This document shows, piece by piece, positions 44,582 to 53,631 of a stretch of DNA of 64,000 nucleotides. The stretch lies in contig NZ_CP064048.1 in NCBI RefSeq assembly GCF_020923495.1, positions 2,125,501 through 2,189,500 on the forward strand, given 5' to 3'. The stretch comes from Brevibacillus sedimenti (GTDB taxonomy: Bacteria; Bacillota; Bacilli; Brevibacillales; Brevibacillaceae). Below the pieces are notes generated by a model. That model was not told the DNA's origin, did not search any database, and saw only the letters and a list, made by a program, of their open reading frames with translations. Positions within the stretch are counted from its first letter, which is position 1. The number at the start of each line of letters is the position of its first letter. The translations under genes were made by a program, and so were the position numbers.

Positions 44582-45799
44582 ATGGACGCGGAACGCATCC
44601 GGTGTGAGTTGACGGAAAGTTTGGACGAAGGCATTGACCGGGGGATTTTCCCCGGAGGCGTCGCCAGCTTGACGATCGGAGGCGAGCCGCCGGTGGTGGT
44701 CGCGCGCGGAAGTATCGGGAGAGGAGAACATACGTCGCTCCCGTCAGCGGATACCATCTACGATCTGGCTTCGCTGACCAAGGTGATCGTCACTCTGCCG
44801 CTCGTGCTGTTGAGCATGCAGACGGGGAAGCTGTCGCTCAGCGATCCGCTGGAGATTCACCTGCCGGAGTGGGAGCGGACAGCAGACGCCCGCAAACGGC
44901 GGATCACCCTCCTGCACCTGCTGACCCACACCTCCGGCCTGCCGGCATGGCGTCCGTACTATCTGTTGGGGCACGGGAGGGATGACTACCTCTCCCTGAT
45001 CGCCGCCGAACCGCTGATCGGCGAGCCGGGTAAACAGGTGATCTACAGCGATCTGGGCTTCATGCTGCTGGGCTTTCTCCTGGAGCGCGTCTGGGACGAA
45101 CCGCTGGAATTGTTGGCCGAGCGGCTGATCTTTCAGCCGATGGGCATGACGGCGACAGGGTACCGTCCGCTGGCGCGCGGGGTCGACATCCGGAAGATCG
45201 CCCCGACAGAGAATGGCAACGCGTACGAGCGGGAACAGTCCCGCCAGCAGGCGGAGCAGATGATGGCGGCCGGCCATCCGCACGCCGGGCAGCTGCAGGA
45301 GCGTCTGGACTCTTTCGCCTGGCGGGAGGGGATGATCCGCGGAACGGTCCATGACGGCAACTGCCACTACGGCCTGGACGGCGTGAGCGGCCACGCCGGC
45401 CTCTTTTCCACCGCCCGCGACGTAGAGCGCTACATGCGGATGTGGACGTCTGCTGACGCCCCAGTGCGCCTGGACCCGGTATTGCGCACGTTTGCGGCTG
45501 GCTGCCGGACCGGCCGGCTGGCTCCGGCGCGCGCACTGGGCTGGGAGGCGTCCGCCGCGGCGGGGCCCTTGGAGGCGGCGTCCGCCGGCTGCACGGGAGG
45601 GGATCTGCTGTCTCCCGACGCCTTTGGTCACACCGGGTTTACCGGCACGTCGATCTGGTGTGATCCAATCCGGGGAGCCACGCTGATCGTGCTCACCAAC
45701 CGCGTTCATCCCGCAGTCAGTCCGCTGATGCCGCGCTGGCGAAAAGCGTTTCACAACCGGGTCATGTCGCTCGTCAGCGGACCGGCCCGAACATCCTGA
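44582..45799 (+). CDS. beta-lactamase-fold serine hydrolase, AmiE-like
   Basis: A 405-aa serine hydrolase of the class C beta-lactamase/PBP4* family. The catalytic SxxK is S64-LTK67 ([13 protein letters not shown]), the second motif is YSD in [17 protein letters not shown], and HTG occurs in [14 protein letters not shown]. It has no signal peptide. B. subtilis AmiE (YbbE), an N-acetylmuramoyl-L-alanine amidase for recovered muropeptides, belongs to this fold. Its position inside an anmK-peptide transporter operon makes a similar role likely. The insert [26 protein letters not shown]-like region near 215-260 is found in YbbE-type proteins. Alternative: another esterase or peptidase of this family. 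Confidence 0.8.
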   Translation: MDAERIRCELTESLDEGIDRGIFPGGVASLTIGGEPPVVVARGSIGRGEHTSLPSADTIYDLASLTKVIVTLPLVLLSMQTGKLSLSDPLEIHLPEWERTADARKRRITLLHLLTHTSGLPAWRPYYLLGHGRDDYLSLIAAEPLIGEPGKQVIYSDLGFMLLGFLLERVWDEPLELLAERLIFQPMGMTATGYRPLARGVDIRKIAPTENGNAYEREQSRQQAEQMMAAGHPHAGQLQERLDSFAWREGMIRGTVHDGNCHYGLDGVSGHAGLFSTARDVERYMRMWTSADAPVRLDPVLRTFAAGCRTGRLAPARALGWEASAAAGPLEAASAGCTGGDLLSPDAFGHTGFTGTSIWCDPIRGATLIVLTNRVHPAVSPLMPRWRKAFHNRVMSLVSGPARTS

Positions 45800-45818
45800 G
45801 GAGAAAGGGGGAGACGCC

Positions 45819-46793
45819 ATGCCACCTATATTGGAAGTGGAACACCTGCGCACCACGTTTGCCCAATCCGGCCGCACGCTGACGGTTGTCGAGGATGTCA
45901 GCTTTTCCGTCGAAGCAGGGGAGACGCTGGGCATCGTCGGCGAATCCGGCTGCGGCAAAAGCGTCACCAGCCTGTCCATCATGCGCCTGTTGGGCAAAAA
46001 CGCCAAGCTGGACGGCAGCGTCCGGTTTGCCGGAACGGACGTGCTGCGGCTGTCGGAAAAGGAGATGCAGTCGATCCGCGGCAACCGGATTGCGATGATT
46101 TTTCAGGAGCCGATGACCGCGCTTAATCCGCTGCATCCGATCGGCAGACAAATCGCCGAGCCGCTGCGCCGCCACCTCGGATTGTCGCGGCGGGAGGGGG
46201 CAATGCGGGCCGTCCATCTGTTAAAGGAAGTGGGCATCCCGCGGGCGGAGGAGATCGCCGCAGAGTATCCGCACCAGCTCTCGGGCGGCATGCGGCAGCG
46301 GGTGATGATCGCGATGGCGATGGCCTGTCAGCCTCAACTGCTGATCGCCGACGAGCCGACCACGGCGCTGGACGTGACGATTCAGGCGCAGATTTTGGAG
46401 CTGATGAAAAAGCTGCGCCGCGAGCACGGCACCGCCATCCTGCTGATTACCCACGACCTGGGGGTGGTCGCCGAGATGTGCCACCGCGTCGTCGTCATGT
46501 ACGCCGGTCAGATCGTGGAGGAAGCGGACGTACGGCGGCTGTTTGCCGACCCCCGGCACCCTTACACGATTGGCCTGTTGGCCTCCATGCCGAGCATCAG
46601 CGGCGGACAGGAACGTCTGCAGGCGATACCGGGAGCAGTGCCGCAGTTGCACGAAATGCCCGCCGGCTGTCGGTTTGCGCCGCGCTGTCCCAAGGCGATG
46701 GCGATCTGCCGTGAGCAGGTGCCGGAGCTGTTCCCCGTCTCCGCGACGCAGAAATGCCGCTGCTGGCTGTACCGGGAGGGGGGAGAAGCGTGA
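45819..46793 (+). CDS. peptide ABC transporter ATPase (DppD/OppD type)
   Basis: A 324-aa ABC ATPase. Walker A is GESGCGKS, Q-loop [10 protein letters not shown], signature LSGGMRQRV, Walker [13 protein letters not shown] and H-loop ITHDLG. The C-terminal Opp/Dpp extension with the conserved cysteine-rich [22 protein letters not shown] is present; in related proteins it binds an iron-sulfur cluster. The stop overlaps the next gene's GTG. Confidence 0.96.
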   Translation: MPPILEVEHLRTTFAQSGRTLTVVEDVSFSVEAGETLGIVGESGCGKSVTSLSIMRLLGKNAKLDGSVRFAGTDVLRLSEKEMQSIRGNRIAMIFQEPMTALNPLHPIGRQIAEPLRRHLGLSRREGAMRAVHLLKEVGIPRAEEIAAEYPHQLSGGMRQRVMIAMAMACQPQLLIADEPTTALDVTIQAQILELMKKLRREHGTAILLITHDLGVVAEMCHRVVVMYAGQIVEEADVRRLFADPRHPYTIGLLASMPSISGGQERLQAIPGAVPQLHEMPAGCRFAPRCPKAMAICREQVPELFPVSATQKCRCWLYREGGEA

Positions 46794-47752
46794 GTCAGCC
46801 GCTGCTGGAAGTGAAGGGGCTGAAAAAGTATTTTTCGGTAAAATCAGGTTTCTGGGGCAAGGAAAAGGTCGTGCGTGCCGTAGACGGCGTGCATCTGACC
46901 GTCTATCCGGGAGAGACGCTCAGCATCGTCGGCGAGTCCGGCTGCGGCAAGTCGACGACCGGCCGCTGCATTCTGCGGCTGATTGAACCGACGGAAGGGG
47001 AGATTCTGTTTCAGGGTCGGGACATCCGCGCGCTGAACGCCGCCGAGCTGCGCGCAGCCCGGCGCGACATGCAGCTCGTCTTTCAGGACCCGTTCGCCTC
47101 GTTGAATCCGCGCAAGACCGTCGGCCAAATCCTGCTGGACCCGCTGATCGTTCACGGCATCGGCACGCCAGCCGAGCGGCGCAAGCGGGTGGAGGAGATG
47201 ATCGAGATTGTCGGGCTGACCAGACAGCATCTGCACCGCTTTCCGCACGAGTTTTCCGGCGGACAGCGACAGCGAATCGGCATCGCCCGGGCGCTGATTC
47301 TGCGGCCCAAGCTGGTCGTCGCCGACGAGCCCGTTTCCGCACTGGACGTTTCCATCCAGGCGCAGATTCTCAATCTGCTGAAAGACCTGCAGCGGGAGTT
47401 TCAGCTGACCTATCTGTTTATCTCCCACGACCTGAGCGTGGTGCGCCACATCTCCGACCGGGTGGCCGTCATGTACCTGGGAAAAGTGGTGGAGGTGGCG
47501 GACAAGACGGTTCTGTACGAACGGCCGATCCATCCCTACACGCAGGCGCTGCTCTCCGCCGTCCCCGTTCCCGATCCCACCCGGGAGGTAAAGCGGATTC
47601 TCCTGGAAGGGGACCTGCCCAGTCCGGCCAATCCTCCCGCAGGCTGCCAGTTTCATCCGCGCTGCCGCCACTGCATGGAGGTGTGCCGGACGACCGTGCC
47701 GCCGCTCAAGGAAGCAGAGCCCGGGCATTTGGTCGCCTGCCATCTGGGGTAA
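46790..47752 (+). CDS. peptide ABC transporter ATPase (DppF/OppF type)
   Basis: A 320-aa ABC ATPase partner of the preceding gene. Walker A is [15 protein letters not shown], signature [15 protein letters not shown], Walker [14 protein letters not shown]-loop FISHDLSVV, and the C-terminal [14 protein letters not shown] cluster motif. GTG start overlaps the upstream stop by GTGA; GGGAGGGGGGAG lies upstream. Confidence 0.96.
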   Translation: MSQPLLEVKGLKKYFSVKSGFWGKEKVVRAVDGVHLTVYPGETLSIVGESGCGKSTTGRCILRLIEPTEGEILFQGRDIRALNAAELRAARRDMQLVFQDPFASLNPRKTVGQILLDPLIVHGIGTPAERRKRVEEMIEIVGLTRQHLHRFPHEFSGGQRQRIGIARALILRPKLVVADEPVSALDVSIQAQILNLLKDLQREFQLTYLFISHDLSVVRHISDRVAVMYLGKVVEVADKTVLYERPIHPYTQALLSAVPVPDPTREVKRILLEGDLPSPANPPAGCQFHPRCRHCMEVCRTTVPPLKEAEPGHLVACHLG

Positions 47753-47794
47753 ATGACAGCAGGAGAGGAAGCCGTTTGATGAGGAACAGAGAAG

Positions 47795-47944
47795 ATGATG
47801 GAAGAACTGGAGGGATTGACCACTCAATTGCCGAATGAAGAAACGCAGCAGTTGGATCGACTCTCGGTGCGGGAAATTGTGCCCAGGGATGTGCTGGATG
47901 GGCTGGGCCATTCCCGGCGGGTTGGCACAATGATTTCACAATGA
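47795..47944 (+). pseudogene. murQ: truncated murQ (MurNAc-6-phosphate etherase) remnant
   Basis: A 49-codon frame whose first 28 residues, MEELEGLTTQLPNEETQQLD then RLSVREIV, match the conserved N-terminus of MurQ etherases (LTTE-x-RN...LD-x-LS-x-EIL). After EIV the sequence departs from the family (PRDVLDGLGHSRRVGTMISQ) and stops. All later MurQ motifs, including the sugar-isomerase glycine loop, are missing. MurQ turns the product of AnmK, MurNAc-6-phosphate, into GlcNAc-6-phosphate, so finding its start at the end of the anmK operon fits well. The rest was probably deleted. Confidence 0.65.
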
Positions 47945-47962
47945 TGAAAAGCGGGAGGGAGG

Positions 47963-49389
47963 ATGGCCATGCTGCCTCAACATGTGCGCGAGCGGCTGCG
48001 GGCGATCGTCGGGGAGGCCTACTGCCTCGACAGACCGGAAGCGCTCGTCGCCTATTCCTATGACGCCACGCCGATGCACCAGGCACTGCCGGACGCGGTC
48101 GTGATGCCCAAAGACACGGCAGAAGTGCAGCAGGTGATCAAGTTGGCGGCGGAAGCGGGCATCCCCGTTGTCACGCGGGGAGCCGGTTCCAATTTGTGCG
48201 CGGCGACGGTTCCGGTCGGTGGAGGAATCGTGCTGGTGCTCAACCGGATGAACCGCATTTTGGAGATTGACGAACAAAACCTGACGATAACCGTGCAGCC
48301 GGGCGTGCGCACGTCCGACATCCATCAGGCGGTGGAAGCACGCGGTCTGTTTTACCCTCCGGACCCGGGGAGCATGGTCGTCTCCACCATCGGGGGAACA
48401 TCGCGCTCAACTCCGGAGGATTGCGGGGACTCAAGTACGGGACGACCAAGGATTACGTGCTCGGCCTGGAGGCGGTGCTGCCAAACGGCGAGGTGATCCG
48501 CACCGGCGGGAAACTGATGAAAGACGTGGCCGGATACGACCTGACCAAGCTGCTGGTCGGCAGCGAGGGCACGCTGGCAGTGATTACCGAAGCCATTCTC
48601 AAGCTGATTCCCAAACCGGCCATGCAGCGCGTCATGCTGGCGACGTTTGCCAACCTGACGGACGCAGCCCGAACGGTCTCCGACATCATCGCCAGCCGGA
48701 TCATTCCGGCGACGCTGGAGTTTATGGATCAGGGGACGCTGCGGGTAGTGGAGGACTTCAAGCAGATTGGCCTGCCCACGGACGCGGCCGCCATGCTGCT
48801 GATCGGCCAGGACGGAGATCCGGAAACGGTGCACCGGGACGTGGAGCGGATTGCCTCCATCTGCCGGCAAAACGGGGCGGTTCAGGTAAAAGTGGCGACG
48901 AATGCCGAGGAGGCGGACGAGGTGATGACAGCGCGGCGCAGTGCGCTGGCCGCACTCTCCCGGCTCAGGCCGACGACGATTCTCGAAGACGCTACTGTCC
49001 CCCGCGCCGCAATCACGCCGATGGTGGAAGCAATTCAGCGGATTGCCGCCGCACACAATGTACACATCTGCACGTTTGGCCATGCCGGGGACGGCAACCT
49101 GCATCCCACCTGCATGACGGACGCCCGCAATCCCGACGAGATCGAACGGGTGGAACGGGCGTTTGAAGAGATTTTCGCCGTCGCCATCGAACTGGGCGGC
49201 ACCATCACGGGAGAGCACGGCGTAGGCATTGTCAAGGCTCCTTATCTGGAATGGAAGTTGGGGGAAGCGGGCGTCGAGGTGATGAAGGCGATCAAACGGG
49301 CGTTTGATCCGAACAACCTGCTGAATCCGGGCAAAATGTTTGCCCGGGAGCGCCGGAACAGAGTGGTGGTCAACCATGCACAGCGCTGA
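47963..49389 (+). pseudogene. glcD: glycolate oxidase FAD subunit GlcD, frameshifted
   Basis: FAD-linked oxidase (PCMH-type) that oxidises glycolate or other 2-hydroxyacids. The N-terminal part (47963-48395) has PDAVVMPKDTAEVQQVIKLA and GAGSNLCAATVPVGGGIVL, the FAD-binding core. At 48392-48396 the expected TIGGNIALNSGG is broken: five Gs where six are needed. The rest continues in the next frame from 48396 to 49389 with LRGLKYGTTKDYVLGLEAVLPNGEVIRTGGK, GHAGDGNLHP and GTITGEHGVG. One added G restores a full-length protein of about 475 aa, so this is either a fresh inactivating deletion or a base-calling error. ATG 47969 is an alternative start. Confidence 0.88.
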
Positions 49390-50683
49390 CTGGAAAGCGG
49401 CACTTGATTACGAGGAACTGTCCAACTGCATGCGCTGCGGCTTTTGCCAGCCGGCCTGTCCCACGTTTCGGCAGACCGGCTACGAAGCAGCCTCGCCGCG
49501 CGGCCGGATCGCCTTGATGAAGGCGGTGGCCGACGGCATCCTGGAGCCGGATCAGGACGTCGTCGACCAGATGAGTCTCTGCCTGGGCTGCCGCGCCTGT
49601 GAGCCGGTCTGTCCGGCCGGGGTGAAGTACGGGAGGCTGATCGAGCAGGCGCGGGAAGCGATCGAGCGGAAGCGCGTCCATCCGTGGCCGGTGCGGCTGC
49701 TTCGCTGGCTGGCGTTTCGCCAGCTCCTTCCGCGGCAGGAACGCCTCTACCTTGCCGGCAGGCTGCTCCGCTTCTACCAGCGCTCAGGCCTGCAGCGGCT
49801 GGCTCGCAGGCTGGGCTTGCTTCGCCTCCTGCCCGAGCAGATGCGGACAATGGAAGCAGTTCTCCCCAAAGCGGCAGGAAAGGGATTGACAGAGGCGGTG
49901 GGAACTGTCGTGCCCGCCAGAGGGGAGAAGAAGCTGCGGGTCGGCATGTTTCGCGGCTGCATCATGGACGTATTGTTTCACGAGACCAATGTGAACACGG
50001 TCGCTCTGCTGGCGGACGCCGGATGTGAAGTGGTGATTCCGCCCGGCCAGGCGTGCTGCGGTGCCCTTCACGCCCACAGCGGGGAGCGGGAGCAGGCGCG
50101 TCAGCTCGCCAGGCAAAACATCGCTGCATTCAAACAGGCAGACGTGGAGCTGATTGTCTCCAACGCGGGCGGGTGCGGAGCCATGCTGCAGGAGTACCAC
50201 CATTTGCTGCAGGATGATCCCCATTGGCAGGCAGATGCGGAGTGGTTTGTCCGGCGCGTACGGGACATCAGCGAAGTGCTGGCCGGGCTTTCGGAGACAC
50301 TCCCTTTGCAGCCGCTGCCCAAACGCATTACTTACCAGTCCTCCTGTCATCTGCGCAATGGTATGAAGGTGACCGAAGAGCCGGTGAAGCTGCTGCAATC
50401 CATACCGGAGGCAACGTTTGTTCCGCTGTTTGAAGCGGATCGCTGCTGCGGATCTGCCGGCATCTACAACCTGGTGCAGCCGGACATGGCAGGACGGATT
50501 CTGGAGGAAAAAATGGGCCACGTGGCTGAGACGCGAGCCGACATTTTGGTCACGTCCAATCCCGGCTGCCTCCTGCAGATGAAAGCGGGCATCAAGCAGG
50601 CGGGACTGGAGGACCGGATGGAGGCAGTCCATCTCGTCGATTTGTTGTCGCGCGTTCGACGTGACGCGGAAACGGAAGGGTAG
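49376..50683 (+). CDS. glcF: glycolate oxidase iron-sulfur subunit GlcF
   Basis: A 435-aa protein with two 4Fe-4S motifs, C18-C21-C24-C28 (CMRCGFCQPACP) and C69-C72-C75-C79 (CLGCRACEPVCP), and two CCG cysteine-rich domains: GMFRGCIMDV...QACCGALHAH and QSSCHLRNGM...DRCCGSAGIYN. It passes electrons from GlcD to the membrane chain. The ATG overlaps the glcD 3' end by 14 bases, so translation is coupled. GlcE is absent, as in the Bacillus glcD-glcF (ysfC-ysfD) pair. Confidence 0.93.
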   Translation: MHSADWKAALDYEELSNCMRCGFCQPACPTFRQTGYEAASPRGRIALMKAVADGILEPDQDVVDQMSLCLGCRACEPVCPAGVKYGRLIEQAREAIERKRVHPWPVRLLRWLAFRQLLPRQERLYLAGRLLRFYQRSGLQRLARRLGLLRLLPEQMRTMEAVLPKAAGKGLTEAVGTVVPARGEKKLRVGMFRGCIMDVLFHETNVNTVALLADAGCEVVIPPGQACCGALHAHSGEREQARQLARQNIAAFKQADVELIVSNAGGCGAMLQEYHHLLQDDPHWQADAEWFVRRVRDISEVLAGLSETLPLQPLPKRITYQSSCHLRNGMKVTEEPVKLLQSIPEATFVPLFEADRCCGSAGIYNLVQPDMAGRILEEKMGHVAETRADILVTSNPGCLLQMKAGIKQAGLEDRMEAVHLVDLLSRVRRDAETEG

Positions 50684-50749
50684 CCCCCTTCCATCGAGGC
50701 TGTGAGGCTACAATGATAGACAGCCGGACACGGCAGAAAACCAGAACAA

Positions 50750-50787
50750 AGCGGTCTGATCGGCACGCGCCGAACAGACCGCTTTTG
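50750..50787 (+). terminator. terminator of glcDF
   Basis: Stem AGCGGTCT/AGACCGCT with an inner CGGC/GCCG pair, followed by TTTT. Confidence 0.8.
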
Positions 50788-51100
50788 CATGTCCGGCAAG
50801 GCGGGTCTAACGGTCAGTCCACACATGATCATTCGACAATGTTCAACACAATCCCCAAAATCAAAAATAGTATCAAAATAAAAAAGAATAGAAATTTGGG
50901 GCACTTAAAAAATTTCATGTTACTATAAAATCCACGGTTCACATCTTACTGCGCTACGTAACCGCTTTAATGAAGCGCTCCAATTTCACTGCGCAGTCGA
51001 GATGTGCCTTACGATCAGGAATGGTTAATCGGCAAAACTCGACATTTAGTCGAATTTTTGTGCCAGATAGATTATGAAGAAAGGATAGCGAGGTGTCAGG
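50788..51100. other. promoter region of the dicarboxylate/glutamate carrier gene
   Basis: AT-rich stretch with no gene seen. A -10-like TATAAA lies near 50926. No clear terminator or riboswitch was recognised. Confidence 0.4.
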
Positions 51101-52369
51101 ATGAAACGTTTTGGACTGGCCATTCAAATTGTGATTGGTCTTGTACTCGGTATTCTCGTGGGTGCTCTGTTCTACGGGAATCCTGCAGTGGAGACTTTCC
51201 TGCAGCCGATTGGTGACGTGTTTATCCGCCTGATCAAAATGATCGTCGTGCCCATTGTTATTGCCACCCTGATTGTGGGTGTAGCCGGTGTGGGCGATGT
51301 GAAGAAGTTGGGGAAAATCGGCGGGAAAACAATTCTGTATTTTGAAATCGTTACCACGATTGCCATTATTGTCGGTCTGCTCTCGGCAAACCTGTTCCAG
51401 CCCGGTGTCGGGGTGGACATGACGCAATTGACCAAGACCGATATCAACAAGTACGTGGAAACGGCTGAAACCTCCCAAAGCCACGGATTTATTGAGACCT
51501 TTGTCAACATCGTGCCGAAAAACGTCTTCGAGGCTATCGTCAAAGGGGACATGCTGGCCATTATCTTCTTCTCCGTCCTGTTTGGGCTCGGGGTAGCGGC
51601 AGCCGGAGAGAGAGGCAAACCGGTGCTGAATTTCTTCCAGGGTGTGGCCGACGCCATGTTCTGGGTGGTTAACGCGATTATGAAATTTGCACCGTTTGGT
51701 GTATTTGCCCTGATTGGCGTAACCGTTTCCAAATTCGGTCTCTCGTCGCTTGTTCCGCTGGGGAAACTGATGATTCTCGTACACTTCACGATGCTCTTCT
51801 TCGTGATCGTGGTGCTGGGCGTAATCGCCCGCATGAGCGGCATCTCCATCTTCAACCTGATCAAAATCTTGAAGGACGAGCTGCTGCTGGCATACTCCAC
51901 GGCCAGCTCCGAGACGGTTCTCCCGAAAATCATGGAAAAAATGGAGCGCCTCGGCTGTCCGAAGGCTATCACCTCTTTCGTGATTCCGACGGGGTACTCG
52001 TTCAACCTGGACGGCTCCACGCTGTACCAGGCGCTGGCGGCCCTGTTCATCGCCCAGATGTACGGGATCGACATGCCGATCAGCGCGCAGATTACCCTGG
52101 TGCTAGTCTTGATGGTTACCTCCAAAGGCATTGCCGGTGTTCCCGGGGTCTCCTTCGTGGTCCTGCTCGCCACCCTCGGTTCGGTGGGCATCCCGCTTGA
52201 AGGGCTCGCCTTTATCGCCGGTATTGACCGTCTGCTCGACATGGCCCGCACGGTGGTCAATGTCATCGGCAACTCGCTGGCGGCTGTCGTCATCTCTCGC
52301 TGGGAAGGGCAGTTTGACCAAAACAAAGCAAAAGCGTATATCCGTGAAGCTACGACAAAAGTGGCGTAA
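51101..52369 (+). CDS. proton/sodium-glutamate (dicarboxylate) symporter
   Basis: A 422-aa DAACS transporter of the GltP/GltT/DctA family, eight membrane helices plus two re-entrant hairpins. Diagnostic motifs: the serine-rich hairpin AYSTASSETVLPKIMEKM, GYSFNLDGSTLYQALAALFIAQ on helix 7, and DRLLDMARTVVNVIGNSLAAVVI on helix 8 with the substrate-binding D, R, T and N. AGGTGTCAGG precedes the ATG. Glutamate or aspartate is the most likely substrate; succinate/fumarate cannot be excluded. It has its own terminator. Confidence 0.93.
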   Translation: MKRFGLAIQIVIGLVLGILVGALFYGNPAVETFLQPIGDVFIRLIKMIVVPIVIATLIVGVAGVGDVKKLGKIGGKTILYFEIVTTIAIIVGLLSANLFQPGVGVDMTQLTKTDINKYVETAETSQSHGFIETFVNIVPKNVFEAIVKGDMLAIIFFSVLFGLGVAAAGERGKPVLNFFQGVADAMFWVVNAIMKFAPFGVFALIGVTVSKFGLSSLVPLGKLMILVHFTMLFFVIVVLGVIARMSGISIFNLIKILKDELLLAYSTASSETVLPKIMEKMERLGCPKAITSFVIPTGYSFNLDGSTLYQALAALFIAQMYGIDMPISAQITLVLVLMVTSKGIAGVPGVSFVVLLATLGSVGIPLEGLAFIAGIDRLLDMARTVVNVIGNSLAAVVISRWEGQFDQNKAKAYIREATTKVA

Positions 52370-52377
52370 CACCTTAC

Positions 52378-52416
52378 AAGCCTCCCGCAGGAATCGATGC
52401 TGCGGGAGGCTTTTTT
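52378..52416 (+). terminator. terminator of the symporter gene
   Basis: Stem AAGCCTCCCGCA/TGCGGGAGGCTT (52378-52389 with 52401-52412) followed by TTTT. Confidence 0.9.
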
Positions 52417-52491
52417 GGTGCACACGCGCTGCCGGGCATCATTACTGCCGCTCTCCCATATAGTGGTACAAAATGGGAGGGGGAATGTAGC

Positions 52492-52662
52492 GTGTGGGCT
52501 TCGTTGTACGTGTTTTTCTTTTTCATGCTCATCGTGTGGGGTGTGGTGGAGCTCCTCTTTTGGTTTATCCGCAGCGATTCGATCAGCTATGACACAGACC
52601 AGCTGTGGGATAAGTTTTCGGTTACATTGCAGGACATGCACTATCCGACAAAGAAAAAATAA
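52492..52662 (+). CDS. small membrane protein (56 aa)
   Basis: A short gene below usual cut-offs. The GTG start has GGGAGGGGG 9 bases upstream. The product, MWASLYVFFFFMLIVWGVVE then LLFWFIRSDS..., has a hydrophobic helix (residues 4-25) and a charged cytoplasmic-looking tail ending PTKKK. The stop is followed immediately by the hairpin duplicated around repeat copy 4, which supports a real transcription unit. No family recognised. Confidence 0.65.
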   Translation: MWASLYVFFFFMLIVWGVVELLFWFIRSDSISYDTDQLWDKFSVTLQDMHYPTKKK

Positions 52663-52663
52663 G

Positions 52664-53044
52664 GAAGCGCCGGTTTTTCGGCCCTCCAGACTGAAGACAA
52701 ACTGTTTGTTTATCGAGTGTCCACATGGAAACGATCTTTCATCGTTTCCAGGCCGAAAGGCCTGCACATTGATCAACGAAGGTGGAGAAAAAGGACATGG
52801 CATGGAGTGATGGGCCAAGCGAGCTCCTTTGACGACCTGCTCAGCGGAAAAACGCTAGACGCGGGGTATACAGGGGGCACAAGTCTCACTTCATTGAAAT
52901 ACCCAGATGTTTGCCCCCTGCCCGCGTCGCGTTTTGAAGCGGAGGCCGCCAACTTCTTTGCTGGTCGTCAAGAGAGCGAGCGGGCCCGATCACCCATGCG
53001 CCACGGACTTTGTCTACACGCTGAAGCGCCGGTTTTGCGGCGCT
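52664..53044 (-). repeat. terminator-nested repeat, copy 4 (inverted, with flanking hairpin duplication)
   Basis: About 337 bp (52686-53022) in the opposite orientation to copies 1 and 2. It is flanked by the hairpin GAAGCGCCGGTTTT-K-CGGC (52664-52685 and 53023-53044, two mismatches). The right hairpin is perfect (AGCGCCG/CGGCGCT) and is followed by CTTTT; the left lacks Ts and has decayed at its 3' arm. Element ends read CCAGACTGAAGACAAA and (minus strand) CAGCGTGTAGACAAAG. The nested inverted repeats of the other copies are all present. Confidence 0.85.
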
Positions 53045-53113
53045 CTTTTCCTGCACGTCGGCAAAGGAAGTCTCACATGATCGCTTTCATACCGTTATAC
53101 AGGAGTGAACTTC

Positions 53114-53575
53114 GTGGATCGTTTGGTCACTATGCACCAACGGGAATATTTTCGCCTGAAACTGGCCCCGCCTTTGTGCGCGGACATGACTATCGTCATG
53201 ATCAAGGGAAAGACGATGGAAGTGGGCAGCACCAGTGTGCTGATTGAAGACATCAGCGGAGGCGGACTTCGCTTTCTGACCCACTTGAAGCTGCCTGTCC
53301 ACGATCAGCTCGTCCTGCAGTTTGAGACGAACGTATTTTCCCAATCCCTGAAAATGTACGGACATATCGTGCGCAGTGCGCAGTGGGACGTCGGGATCAA
53401 CGAGTACGCGGTCAAATTGACGATGGAAGAGGCGATGCACCGGGAGATCAACCGGGTGGTCAATCGCCTGGCCATTCGCCTGAGGCAGAAAGGGGCATTG
53501 CCCGCCGGCTCGTTTTTGCAGGGGGACAGAAGAGAGTTTTTGGCTGCGGTCCGCTTAAGGGAGGAGCAGTTGTAA
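53114..53575 (+). CDS. PilZ-domain protein, likely c-di-GMP receptor
   Basis: A 153-aa cytoplasmic protein. The PilZ signature is seen as REYFR (RxxxR, residues 10-14) and DISGGGLRF (DxSxxG class), followed by a beta-barrel with YGHIVRSAQWDVGINEYAVKL and a C-terminal helix. The GTG at 53114 is chosen because AGGAG lies 8 bases upstream; the GTG at 53105 overlaps that site. It stands alone. Cyclic di-GMP binding is inferred from the motif; its target is unknown. Confidence 0.85.
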   Translation: MDRLVTMHQREYFRLKLAPPLCADMTIVMIKGKTMEVGSTSVLIEDISGGGLRFLTHLKLPVHDQLVLQFETNVFSQSLKMYGHIVRSAQWDVGINEYAVKLTMEEAMHREINRVVNRLAIRLRQKGALPAGSFLQGDRREFLAAVRLREEQL

Positions 53576-53582
53576 ACAGAAC

Positions 53583-53620
53583 ACAACCTCATCCCTGGCG
53601 GATGAGGTTGTGCGGTGGAG
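53583..53620. terminator. hairpin between convergent PilZ and gerQ genes
   Basis: Perfect 12-bp stem ACAACCTCATCC/GGATGAGGTTGT with a CTGGC loop. The plus-strand side has no T-tract; the minus side is slightly T-rich, so it better fits termination of gerQ. Confidence 0.55.
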
Positions 53621-53631
53621 CAGTCGTGCTG

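Noticed and set aside
48350-48500. Programmed frameshifting in glcD
   Set aside because: No slippery heptamer, downstream structure or internal ribosome site typical of programmed events was found; a lost base or sequencing error is simpler.
50954-51784. Minus-strand frame opposite the symporter gene, extending into its leader
   Set aside because: Most lies antisense to a well-supported transporter; the 45-base tail outside has no start or ribosome site.
52717-53030. An open frame that stays open through all three intact repeat copies (…TGGTSLTSLKYPDVCPLP…)
   Set aside because: The frame has no consistent start, its peptides differ at many positions where the DNA differs, and stems rather than codons are preserved. 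It looks like chance openness of GC-rich palindromic DNA.
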